In this document: one piece after another, positions 25,779 to 33,552 of the stretch
Layout of the letters: each line of letters begins with the position of its first letter
How positions within the stretch are numbered: position 1 is the first letter of the stretch
NCBI RefSeq assembly: GCF_030506285.1
Contig: NZ_CP119422.1
Coordinates: 1,674,001 to 1,738,000, forward strand
DNA length: 64,000 nucleotides
Direction: 5' to 3'
Source: Catalinimonas niigatensis
Lineage (GTDB): Bacteria; Bacteroidota; Bacteroidia; Cytophagales; Cyclobacteriaceae
The notes under the pieces: model-generated
The model's input: only the letters and a program-made list of their open reading frames with translations
Database searches by the model: none
What the model was told of the DNA's origin: nothing
Translations under genes and position numbers: made by a program

Positions 25779-25816
25779 AATGCTTTTTAACTTAATTAAT
25801 GCTTTTTAACTTAATT
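25779..25816. repeat. 19-bp perfect tandem duplication
   Basis: Two back-to-back copies of AATGCTTTTTAACTTAATT (25779-25797, 25798-25816) end 10 bases past the YtxH-like gene's stop. It is probably a replication-slippage event and its copy number may vary between strains. Confidence 0.85.
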
Positions 25817-25826
25817 ATTATCAGGC

Positions 25827-26078
25827 CTATGCTTTGACAGACCTTTTAAGATTAAAAATTGACTTCTTAGTCTTTTTTGAGGATTTATCCATACCCTTGG
25901 TTATAGAATCAAGGAGACTGTCAATATTTTTGCTTAATGATTTTTCCACATCTTTGCGGAATCTATCACTATCTTTAGAAAACCGCTTCCTGGTTTTCTG
26001 ACCTTTATCAGGTGCCGTTAAAATTCCAGTGGCAACGCCTGCTAAAGCTCCTATTATAATTCCTGTTACAAGTCTCAT
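25827..26078 (-). CDS. YtxH-domain small membrane protein
   Basis: The 83-residue protein begins with one membrane helix rich in Gly/Ala (residues 4-22, TGIIIGALAGVATGILTAP) followed by a strongly basic, helical cytoplasmic tail (DKGQKTRKRFSKDSDRF and so on). This is the YtxH layout; the family is common in general stress operons. The C-terminal part has many Lys/Ser and could bind nucleic acid or phospholipid. It lies upstream of the lipoprotein gene, 221 bases away, and both point the same way. Confidence 0.85.
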   Translation of the reverse strand: MRLVTGIIIGALAGVATGILTAPDKGQKTRKRFSKDSDRFRKDVEKSLSKNIDSLLDSITKGMDKSSKKTKKSIFNLKRSVKA

Positions 26079-26430
26079 ATTTATTAAAAAATTGGTTAAG
26101 AGTAAATCTTATCTTATCACTCATAGTGTAAAAGTCATGCCAATGAAAAAATATGGAATTAGAAACCGTAAAAAAGCAGCTTATTACCTATAAAAAGGCA
26201 TGTTTTTCAGCTTTAGCATTTTTAGATAACTTATACTGATTTATAGAGCCAACGTATATCCGAGGAAAGTATTCTACACTATGTGGAACACTTTCTAATA
26301 CTCATACCGTTTGCGTATTATTTTTTGCTGTCCTAAACATTTATTCCACCTAATGATTTAATAGGATAGTGACATCTTATTTTCATAAACTAACAGGATG
26401 TCTACATTTTTTTATCTAAATCTAAATACT
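26079..26430. other. 352-base gap between divergent YtxH and Pmp3 genes
   Basis: It holds two divergent starts. A 28-codon frame beginning ATGGAATTAGAAACC at 26152 exists, but is too short and isolated to claim. An imperfect inverted pair GAAAGTATT...AACACTTTC near 26262-26295 could be regulatory. No terminator is visible, as expected for a divergent region. Confidence 0.5.
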
Positions 26431-26592
26431 ATGACATTATTATCAATCATACTAGCCATCTTTTTGCCGCCGCTTGGAGTAGCCTTGAAATACGGGCTAT
26501 CAGGCAAATTTTGGATAAATTTGCTGCTAACCCTCATTGGCTGGATACCAGGAGTAATTCATGCGTTTATTGTTTTATCCAGATCCAGATAA
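26431..26592 (+). CDS. YqaE/Pmp3-family stress membrane protein
   Basis: The internal ATG at 26431 (MTLLSIILAIFLPPLGVALKYG) gives the canonical 53-residue Pmp3 protein with two membrane helices and the motif FLPPLGVALKYG near residues 10-21, then NLLLTLIGWIPGVIHAFIVL. The longer frame from 26398 adds 11 codons of no family character. Pmp3-type proteolipids keep membrane potential under salt and cold stress in yeast and plants. The bacterial role is less certain. It is part of the stress cluster here. Confidence 0.9.
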   Translation: MTLLSIILAIFLPPLGVALKYGLSGKFWINLLLTLIGWIPGVIHAFIVLSRSR

Positions 26593-26690
26593 GAGTCTCA
26601 GCAAAACATGAAGATGATAACTGGCAAGCTACTGGACTATCTGTTTTTCAGTAGCTGTCATTTTTTTTACAATTAAACTTTTACATATCT

Positions 26691-26978
26691 ATGAAAAACC
26701 TTAACAGTTATTTAAGAGAATACACTAGCGAGGAAAAGATCAAAGAATACATAGTAGGTGGGCTTACTGTGCTTTCAGCTTTTTTGGTGAGGCGCATGGT
26801 TTACACCTTATGGAAATATACAACTAACAAAGAGCCTCCTCTTAATCCTGCTTCTAGAAAAGTGTCCTGGCAAGAGGCATTTGTATTTACAGTACTTACA
26901 GGGGTTATGGCAAGTATTGCCAGGCTAATCGTCATGCGTAATGTGAGTTTAGGTATTGACGAAGATCCTGACGATTAA
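26691..26978 (+). CDS. DUF4235-like small membrane protein
   Basis: The 95-residue protein has two hydrophobic segments, 24-42 (GGLTVLSAFLVRRMVYTLW) and 64-85 (AFVFTVLTGVMASIARLIVM), joined by a loop with NKEPPLNPASRKVSWQEA. This matches the DUF4235 pattern, in which the loop with P.P and W is conserved. Function is not known. It lies between the Pmp3 and topoisomerase IB genes on the same strand; the same kinds of small membrane proteins recur in stress-linked loci. Confidence 0.8.
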   Translation: MKNLNSYLREYTSEEKIKEYIVGGLTVLSAFLVRRMVYTLWKYTTNKEPPLNPASRKVSWQEAFVFTVLTGVMASIARLIVMRNVSLGIDEDPDD

Positions 26979-27055
26979 TTTGTTAAGTTGCTTTCATGAG
27001 AAAGCTTGATTTTTACATTTTTTTGTGTTCATGAATTTATAGTGGATTGATATAA

Positions 27056-28084
27056 GTGAAAGCAATTGAGTGCCCAAAGGATTTAGTGTACATTTCGCAG
27101 GAAGCGGAAGGATTTACACGTGTACGAAGAGGAAAAGGCTTTAGCTATCATAAGACATCAGGAGAAATTATCAAAGATTCTTCTACTTTGGAGAGAATAA
27201 AATCTTTGGGAATTCCTCCTATGTGGAAAAATGTCTGGATCAGTAAAAGCCCCAAAAGTCATTTACAGGCGACAGGTTATGACCAGAAAAACCGTAAGCA
27301 GTATGTTTATCATGCTGTCTGGACAGACTATAGGAATCTTGCTAAATTTACCCGAATCAAGGAATTTGGCTATGCAATTCCCTATATAAGGGAGCATACA
27401 TCCAAACAACTTAATCAGAAGGCTTGGACCAAGGAAAAAGTAATTTCTCTGGTGATACAAATGATGGATGAATATCATATTCGTATCGGCAACCAATATT
27501 ATAAAGAACAGAATGAAACTTTTGGATTGACTACTTTAAGAAAAAAACATCTGGACTTTGAAAAAGGTGTTGGTAAGCTAGAGTATAAAGCAAAAAGTGG
27601 CAAATACCGTAAAATCAATTTACAAAATGGACATCTTAGTAAGTTAATTAAGGAATGTGCCGAACTTCCGGGGTATGAAATATTTACCTATAAGGATGAG
27701 AATAAGAAAAACCATACTATTAATTCTCATGATGTTAATGAATATTTACACAAAATTGCTGGTGAGAATTTTACCAGCAAAGATTTCAGAACCTGGGGAG
27801 GTACTACACTGGCAGTGGAAAAACAAGAAGAGGCTCGTCATGCTCTTGAGGAAAACCCACGCCTCAAACTTGAATCTGCCATAGTCAAAATAGTAGCACA
27901 GGAGTTAGGCAATACCGTAAGCGTTTGTAAAGAATATTATATCCATCCTATGATACTTGAGAAAGTCATTCAGGAACAGGATCTTAAGCCTTATGCCTCC
28001 AGAAGTTCATTGCCATTGCCTTCCAATAAGGTACGATTACTTAGAAATAGCGAAATTATTGTGCTCAATATTCTTAATACATAA
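27056..28084 (+). CDS. DNA topoisomerase IB (poxvirus-like type)
   Basis: The 342-residue protein starts at GTG (27056); no ATG is near. The N-terminal domain has FTRVRRGKGFSY and RIKSLGIPPMWKNVWIS, typical of bacterial topoisomerase IB. The catalytic domain shows EYHIRIGNQYYKEQNETFGLTTLRKKHL (first Arg), LEYKAKSGKYRKI (Lys), FTSKDFRTWGGTTLA (second Arg) and KEYYIHPMI with the nucleophilic Tyr near residue 300. It relaxes supercoils by breaking one strand with a 3'-phosphotyrosine link. Bacterial members often sit with stress genes, as here. The C-terminal 30 residues are poorly conserved. Confidence 0.92.
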   Translation: MKAIECPKDLVYISQEAEGFTRVRRGKGFSYHKTSGEIIKDSSTLERIKSLGIPPMWKNVWISKSPKSHLQATGYDQKNRKQYVYHAVWTDYRNLAKFTRIKEFGYAIPYIREHTSKQLNQKAWTKEKVISLVIQMMDEYHIRIGNQYYKEQNETFGLTTLRKKHLDFEKGVGKLEYKAKSGKYRKINLQNGHLSKLIKECAELPGYEIFTYKDENKKNHTINSHDVNEYLHKIAGENFTSKDFRTWGGTTLAVEKQEEARHALEENPRLKLESAIVKIVAQELGNTVSVCKEYYIHPMILEKVIQEQDLKPYASRSSLPLPSNKVRLLRNSEIIVLNILNT

Positions 28085-28146
28085 GCAAAAATTATTATTA
28101 CATTAATCTGTAGCAAGCTTGTTTGTGTATGCCCGCTTTGGAATTA

Positions 28147-29721
28147 TCAATGCACATCTTGCATCCACCGATTAAGTATGGGTGCCAGCAGCACTACTAT
28201 TCCAGCTCCACCGAAAGCTACATAGGCGATAGATTCAAACCCTCCTGTGTAAATGGCTAAGGTTTCCATGCTACCTCCCAGGTTCCCATTTCCACCTTCC
28301 AGATTATCTATGGCCAATTGTTTGCTCACAATACCTACAATCTGAAAGGCATAGGCAGATGATAAAAACCATACCCCCATCATAAAGGCCACAATCTTTT
28401 TGGGTGATAAGTCCGTGATTTTGGAAAGTCCGACCGGCGACATTAAAAGTTCGCCCACAGATATCAACATGTAGAGAATAATTAAAAAGACAAAAGGTAC
28501 CATGCCTGCACCTGAAGCAAAATTTTTGCTCAAAAAGAGAATATAGAAAGCGACCCCTAAAAAACCCAATCCCATCGCAAACTTGTAGGGTGTACGTGGA
28601 TTGATCTTTTTCTTAGAGAGCCACACCCAAAGCGCAGAAATTGGAATAGAAAAGGCAATGATAAAAAGTGGATTTAAAGCATTGGTTTGCGCTGCATTCA
28701 TCAGCCAGAGATCCACATTACGTGCAGAAAATAAAGTGATGATACTTCCAGAAAGCTCATGAAACCCCCAAAAAAGTGTCATAAATATGGTTAGGAAAAC
28801 AGCTACAATAAGCTTTTTTCTTTCTGAGGCAGCAACATTGACAATAATATAGGTCAGATAGCCAAGAATGAAAATACTTAACGCTGTAAACAATACATTT
28901 ACCAAAGTAGCCTCTCCCAGAATTGAAGTACCCCCCGCAATATATTCATAAGATGATATGAGCCAGGCTACGAGTGGGGCAGACAAAAAGGCCAGAATAG
29001 GTACCCAGTGCTTTACTTTTATCCCATATTTTTTTTCTTCAATCAGCCCGGGGTCTGGAGGAAGGCCCTTATCCATAAATACTCCTTTGTTAATTCCACT
29101 ACTAAAGAAAAGTAGACCTGTCACCATACCTATCCCGGCTAATCCAAAACCATAATGCCAGCCATATTCTTCACCCAACCATCCACATAAGAGCGGGGAA
29201 ATAAATGCACCAATATTAATACCCATATAAAAAATGGTGAATCCTGAATCTTTCCTGCGGTCTCCGGGAGGGTACAGCGACCCTACAAAAGTTGAAATAT
29301 TCGGTTTGAAAAAACCATTGCCTACGATGATCAGAGAAAGCGCAGTGAAGAAAGCAAGGTTATTCTCAATGGCAAGAACAAAATGTCCTATTGCCATGAG
29401 TACTCCCCCTAACATAATGGACCGACGATATCCAATTAATTTATCAGCAATGCGCCCCCCTATTACAGTAGAAGCATAGACCAATGAACCATAAGAAGAA
29501 TATACGATAGCAGCGATAGTGTCACTATTGGAGAAGGCCTCAAACACCTGATCTACCATATACAGCACCAGGAGAGCACGCATGCCATAGAAACTAAAAC
29601 GCTCCCATAATTCAGCAAAAAAAAGGTAAAACAAACCTTTAGGATGTCCAAATACATCTGGTGGACCACTCTCTAATTTAGGATCAATCCTGTTGCTATG
29701 TTGTGAATTAGTCTCTGCCAT
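28147..29721 (-). CDS. POT-family proton-dependent peptide transporter
   Basis: The 524-residue protein has at least 12 hydrophobic helices and the POT motifs: FFAELWERFSFYGMRALLVLYM at 30-51 with the ExxERFxYY proton site, GGRIADKLIGYRRSIMLGG, and FYMGINIGAFISPLLCGWLGEEYGWHYGF at about 165-193 (the PTR2 signature FYxxINxG). It imports di- and tripeptides with protons across the inner membrane. It stands alone; the nearest genes on either side are on the opposite strand or separated by terminators. Confidence 0.93.
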   Translation of the reverse strand: MAETNSQHSNRIDPKLESGPPDVFGHPKGLFYLFFAELWERFSFYGMRALLVLYMVDQVFEAFSNSDTIAAIVYSSYGSLVYASTVIGGRIADKLIGYRRSIMLGGVLMAIGHFVLAIENNLAFFTALSLIIVGNGFFKPNISTFVGSLYPPGDRRKDSGFTIFYMGINIGAFISPLLCGWLGEEYGWHYGFGLAGIGMVTGLLFFSSGINKGVFMDKGLPPDPGLIEEKKYGIKVKHWVPILAFLSAPLVAWLISSYEYIAGGTSILGEATLVNVLFTALSIFILGYLTYIIVNVAASERKKLIVAVFLTIFMTLFWGFHELSGSIITLFSARNVDLWLMNAAQTNALNPLFIIAFSIPISALWVWLSKKKINPRTPYKFAMGLGFLGVAFYILFLSKNFASGAGMVPFVFLIILYMLISVGELLMSPVGLSKITDLSPKKIVAFMMGVWFLSSAYAFQIVGIVSKQLAIDNLEGGNGNLGGSMETLAIYTGGFESIAYVAFGGAGIVVLLAPILNRWMQDVH

Positions 29722-29819
29722 ATGGGGTATTAATATAAACCTTGGGTGATGCTGACTTTTTTAAAAATCCTATTTGATAATCAACATGTTAAACTCAGCT
29801 CTTTGAGAGCTATTGCTAT

Positions 29820-29855
29820 AAAAAGTAAATGCTGGTTATTAAAGCCAGCATTTAC
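29820..29855 (-). terminator. Intrinsic terminator of the cytochrome c gene
   Basis: Perfect 11-bp stem GTAAATGCTGG/CCAGCATTTAC (29825-29835, 29845-29855) with a 9-base loop; the minus strand continues TTTTTATAG. Confidence 0.88.
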
Positions 29856-29907
29856 CCTGTATCTAAAATTAATTATGAATATGCGGTTGCATACAGTTGC
29901 CACCAAA

Positions 29908-30396
29908 TTATTTGTTACGAATAGCAGCTACCTCTTCAGCATTAATTTCACTGGAATTGTTACCAAAGGATTGGCGTACATAAGTCAGTACAGAAGCTAT
30001 TTCATCATCTGTAAGAAAGTTGTGGGGCGTCATCACACTATTGTATGTTTCTCCTTTGACAGTGATTTCACCTTGTAAACCATTGAGCACAATGGCAATC
30101 AAAGTATCTTTTTCACCATTTACCCATTCTGTTTCCTGCAATGGAGGAAATGCGCTGGGTACTCCCGCCCCATCCTTCTGGTGGCAGACGGTGCAGTATT
30201 GATTATAAACTGTTTCGCCAGTCTCCATCTTTTGAGTAAGCTCAGCAGACGCAGCAGGTTCTTCCTGCGCTGGCTCCACAGTTTCTGCTTCAGCAGTTTC
30301 ACTTTCTGTAGCGCTGTTGCTACTTTCATTTCCTCCTGAGCAAGCTACAAGATAGCACATGCTACCCGCAACTAAAAAAAGGCTAAGTTTTTTCAA
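29908..30396 (-). CDS. Cytochrome c (class I) lipoprotein
   Basis: The 162-residue protein starts at TTG (30396). It has a lipoprotein signal peptide with Cys19 (CYLVACSGG), an acidic Glu/Ala linker (residues 25-55), and one heme site YNQYCTVCH (Cys68, Cys71, His72), then GAGVPSAFPPL. The distal ligand is probably the Met in YNSVMTPHNFL, and the final helix is EIASVLTYVRQSFGN. It is likely a periplasmic, membrane-tethered electron carrier. It lies 88 bases downstream of the PQQ-type dehydrogenase gene, so it may take electrons from that enzyme, although a terminator between them suggests separate transcription. Confidence 0.9.
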   Translation of the reverse strand: MKKLSLFLVAGSMCYLVACSGGNESSNSATESETAEAETVEPAQEEPAASAELTQKMETGETVYNQYCTVCHQKDGAGVPSAFPPLQETEWVNGEKDTLIAIVLNGLQGEITVKGETYNSVMTPHNFLTDDEIASVLTYVRQSFGNNSSEINAEEVAAIRNK

Positions 30397-30436
30397 GGTT
30401 ATATCTTATTTAATATTAATGATTGGGGAAAATTAC

Positions 30437-30468
30437 AAAAAAAGCCTAAAGCACACAAAGCTTTAGAC
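30437..30468 (-). terminator. Intrinsic terminator of the PQQ-type dehydrogenase gene
   Basis: Stem GCCTAAAGC/GCTTTAGAC (30444-30452, 30460-30468; one G-T wobble) with loop ACACAAA and a minus-strand run of seven T (30437-30443). It separates the dehydrogenase and cytochrome c genes, so some read-through would be needed for co-expression. Confidence 0.85.
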
Positions 30469-30483
30469 TTTTCCGCACGAATG

Positions 30484-31860
30484 TTATCGCATGGCCATTT
30501 CATTGGAATCATTGTAGAAAACCCGCCATATGCGGCCCTTCACATCATCACTAATATACAAAGAACCATCTGGTCCGATGGCAAGCCCGGTAGGTCTGAA
30601 CTCTGCCGAGGAAGGCGTTTCTATTGCTCCGCCCTGATTGGCAAATTCATCAGCAAAGCGGATGTAATCGCCACTGGGCATGCCATTTTCCATAGGTACA
30701 AAAGCAACATTATAGCCTTCCATAGGAAAAGGTGCTCGGTTCCATGAACCATGAAAAGCGATAAATGCCCCGTTCTGGTACTCTTCCGGAAATTGATCTC
30801 CATTATAAAATACCAGGGAATTGGGGGCCCAATGGGCAGGAAATGCCATGATGGGGGCTTCTATACCTTCACAACGCCCTACTTCTTCCCCATTACCACC
30901 GTACTCGGGCCCCAAAACTTTCTGTTCTTTGCCGGGGTCATAGTAACAAAAAGGCCATCCAAAATCATCTCCCTGGTCTACCTTCAAAAATTCTTCGGCG
31001 GGAAGTTCTGCACTCATGCTATCAGTATAATATTCCGGCCATAAATTACTCAACTGATCACGTCCGTGTTGCATGGCATACAAACTGTTAGCATTATCAT
31101 TCCACTCAATGGCCACAGCATTTCTTATTCCGGTCGCATATCGCTCTCCGTCTTCCTGAGTCTGTCCTACTTGGTTTGCATCAAATCTCCAGATACCAGC
31201 CTGCTTTTCTAGTTGCGGACAGGGATCTTGTCCGGGAGAACCAGGGGTCCTTATTTGTTCCTGACAAGCATTGGAAGGTGCTCCTACATTGACATACATA
31301 TTGCCGCTTCCATCAAAAGTAAGGGTTTTATCCGCATGTTGATTTTGTTCGGGAAAACCTTCTACTACTACTTCTGATGTACCGGAAGGAGAGAGTGCCT
31401 CATCATCCAGTTTGATTCTGTAAACTGTAGTGTTAGAAGCGTAATACAAATAACCATCATGGATACCTATACCTGTGCCTCCTACTTCTTCTCCGAAATA
31501 TTCCTGTATATCGGCACGACCATCCCCGGTAGTATCCCGTAAAGCCAGCACTCCCCCTCCATTTTGCGCTTCTCTAATTTTTACATAGATATCACCATTG
31601 TCCCGTATGGCCATGTGTCTGGTTTTTCCTACACTATCAGCTACTACATAAGCCGAAAAGCCATTTTCCAAACTGATAGAACCGTTATCTTCATCCGCCA
31701 CAAACTCAGGCTGTGGCTCATCCTGAGCCGTTTGATCTTCGTTGCTTGAGTTGTTTTCGCAGGCAAGTAACAACAGTCCTGCTATTCCAAGCACACAAAA
31801 ACGAACATAGAAGGTGCTAAAATGAGCGCTCATGGGTAAGTAAGTTCTGAGATTTCTCAT
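30484..31860 (-). CDS. PQQ-dependent sugar dehydrogenase-like lipoprotein
   Basis: I use the ATG at 31860 (MRNLRTYLPMSAHFS), as the upstream codons are non-family. The 458-residue product has a lipoprotein signal with LLLLACEN, a spacer, then a six-bladed beta-propeller of the glucose/sorbosone dehydrogenase family. Blocks include HADKTLTFDGSGNMYVNVGAPSN, YATGIRNAVAIEWN, GDDFGWPFCYYDPGKEQ, AFIAFHGSWNRAPFPMEGYNV and GLAIGPDGSLYISDDVKGRIWRVFY. These enzymes oxidise aldoses or related sugars with PQQ in the periplasm. No PQQ biosynthesis gene is in the window. The cytochrome c gene downstream is a plausible electron acceptor. Confidence 0.88.
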   Translation of the reverse strand: MRNLRTYLPMSAHFSTFYVRFCVLGIAGLLLLACENNSSNEDQTAQDEPQPEFVADEDNGSISLENGFSAYVVADSVGKTRHMAIRDNGDIYVKIREAQNGGGVLALRDTTGDGRADIQEYFGEEVGGTGIGIHDGYLYYASNTTVYRIKLDDEALSPSGTSEVVVEGFPEQNQHADKTLTFDGSGNMYVNVGAPSNACQEQIRTPGSPGQDPCPQLEKQAGIWRFDANQVGQTQEDGERYATGIRNAVAIEWNDNANSLYAMQHGRDQLSNLWPEYYTDSMSAELPAEEFLKVDQGDDFGWPFCYYDPGKEQKVLGPEYGGNGEEVGRCEGIEAPIMAFPAHWAPNSLVFYNGDQFPEEYQNGAFIAFHGSWNRAPFPMEGYNVAFVPMENGMPSGDYIRFADEFANQGGAIETPSSAEFRPTGLAIGPDGSLYISDDVKGRIWRVFYNDSNEMAMR

Positions 31861-32061
31861 AGTAAAAAATAAAGTTGATGGTTTGATAAAACACAAAATA
31901 AGCATTGAAAAGCTCTCTAAAGAACGATTAACAAGTTTTTATGTTTGCCCATCACTCTACATAGAAAGAATAGTACAGGAATAAGATTTAGTTTATTTCC
32001 AAGAATCCATCGCAGCTTTTTTTATTTGTTAGGGAAAACCAAATTATCTTATCTACGTTAT

Positions 32062-32108
32062 TTGTATAGACAATAAATACATTGTACTATATACATTTCA
32101 TATATTTG
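32062..32108 (+). promoter_or_regulatory. Promoter and imperfect palindrome upstream of the ene-reductase gene
   Basis: TATATTTG at 32101-32108 fits the Bacteroidota -7 element TAnnTTTG, with TTG at 32082-32084 as a possible -33 element. The same region holds an imperfect inverted repeat TTGTATAGACAAT (32062-32074) and ATTGTACTATATACA (32081-32095). Its overlap with the promoter suggests a repressor site, maybe for a MarR/HxlR-type sensor. No such regulator gene is beside it. Confidence 0.5.
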
Positions 32109-32155
32109 CAAAAGTCTTTATAGGTCAATAATTAATCAAATCAAAAAATGTTTAA

Positions 32156-33277
32156 ATGGAAGCTATTATGAGTTCAGAACAAGCTTTATTACAATCTTAT
32201 ACATTGGGGGACCTTCAACTTAAAAACAGAGTAGTTATGGCACCCATGACCCGTAGCCGAGCCAATAATCCTGAAAATGCTCCTACAGGAGAGTTACAGG
32301 GTGAATATTACCGACAAAGAGCTTCAGCGGGGCTTATCATCACTGAAGGCTCACAAATTTCTCCCCGCGCTGTTGGATACATTAATACGCCGGGTATCTA
32401 CTCCCATGCACAAGTAGAAGGCTGGAAAGAGGTAACTCAGGCTGTTCATAAAGCAGACGGCAAAATATTTATTCAACTTTGGCATGTAGGACGCATATCT
32501 CATCCTGATTTTCATAATGGAGCTTTGCCTCTGGCACCTTCTGCCCTTAATCCTCAGGCCAAATCCTTCACTCCTGAAGGTCTTAAAGATACCGTTACTC
32601 CTAAGGAAATGAGTCTGGAAGAAATAAGGCAAACCATTCAGGATTTTAAAAATGCAGCAAAAAATGCATGGGAGGCTGGTTTTGATGGCGTAGAGATTCA
32701 CTCTTCCAATGGCTATTTACTTCATCAGTTTTTTAGCAGTACTTCCAATGTTCGTAACGATGAATACGGTGGCATTAAAGAAAATAGAGCAAGAATTTTG
32801 TTTGAGATCCTTGATGCCATCAAAGAAGTGATCCCGGAGAATAGAATTGGTCTAAGACTTAATCCATCATTGCATGGTATTTTTGGTATGGAATTAAATG
32901 AGGAAAGCATACCTACTTTTGACTACATAGTGAATAAGCTCAATGCATACAATCTAGCTTATCTACATTTGTCTGAGCCCTTTAATGATGTATCAGACAA
33001 TCCTCATGCTGAACCTCATATTGCCAAAAGATATCGCCCCATGTATAATGGGACCATGATCATCAATGCAAATTTTGATCAGGAAAAAGGAAATGCGGTG
33101 ATTAAAGCTGGTGATGCTGACTTGGTCGCTTATGGTAAACCTTATGTTTCTAATCCGGACTTGGTGGAAAGATTTGAGCAAAATGCTCCTCTCAATGAGT
33201 GGGATGCGGATACTTTTTATACCCCGGGAGAAAAAGGTTATCTGGATTATCCGGTATTAGAAGAAGTAGAAAGATAA
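32156..33277 (+). CDS. Old-yellow-enzyme family ene reductase (NemA-like)
   Basis: The 373-residue TIM-barrel flavoprotein has the N-terminal block LKNRVVMAPMTRSRA, QLWHVGRISHP, FDGVEIHSSNGYLLHQFFSS (the His-x-x-Asn pair that binds the substrate carbonyl), DEYGGIKENRARILFE and the C-terminal FMN phosphate region DLVAYGKPYVSNPDLVERF. It reduces activated C=C bonds or nitro groups with NAD(P)H. HSSN instead of the usual HGAN is a mild variant. Two ATG codons are possible, at 32156 and 32168. It is transcribed alone, with promoter and terminator visible. Confidence 0.93.
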   Translation: MEAIMSSEQALLQSYTLGDLQLKNRVVMAPMTRSRANNPENAPTGELQGEYYRQRASAGLIITEGSQISPRAVGYINTPGIYSHAQVEGWKEVTQAVHKADGKIFIQLWHVGRISHPDFHNGALPLAPSALNPQAKSFTPEGLKDTVTPKEMSLEEIRQTIQDFKNAAKNAWEAGFDGVEIHSSNGYLLHQFFSSTSNVRNDEYGGIKENRARILFEILDAIKEVIPENRIGLRLNPSLHGIFGMELNEESIPTFDYIVNKLNAYNLAYLHLSEPFNDVSDNPHAEPHIAKRYRPMYNGTMIINANFDQEKGNAVIKAGDADLVAYGKPYVSNPDLVERFEQNAPLNEWDADTFYTPGEKGYLDYPVLEEVER

Positions 33278-33361
33278 TACATTGGTGCTATAAGAACATG
33301 ACGTGCTCTGTGCGATTCAGTATGTTCTTACTAAGCTGGACTTTTGTTAAAGTTTGTATTG

Positions 33362-33400
33362 CCGGAACCGTCAGTGAAAGATGATGTTTCCGGTTTTTTT
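33362..33400 (+). terminator. Intrinsic terminator after the ene-reductase gene
   Basis: Short stem CCGGAA/TTCCGG (33362-33367, 33388-33393) with a 20-base loop, followed by seven T. It is weaker than the others because of the large loop. Confidence 0.65.
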
Positions 33401-33552
33401 ATGCTTAAACACATCTTAAATAACAATTATCAAATTATATATTTTGAAAAATGATGCAATTTTAATCTTGCATATTTCAGATCACTTTGAGGGGGTAGAA
33501 TAAACACTCTTGCGCCCAGCTAGATACAAGGTTGGAAAGAAGTAAAACCAAA

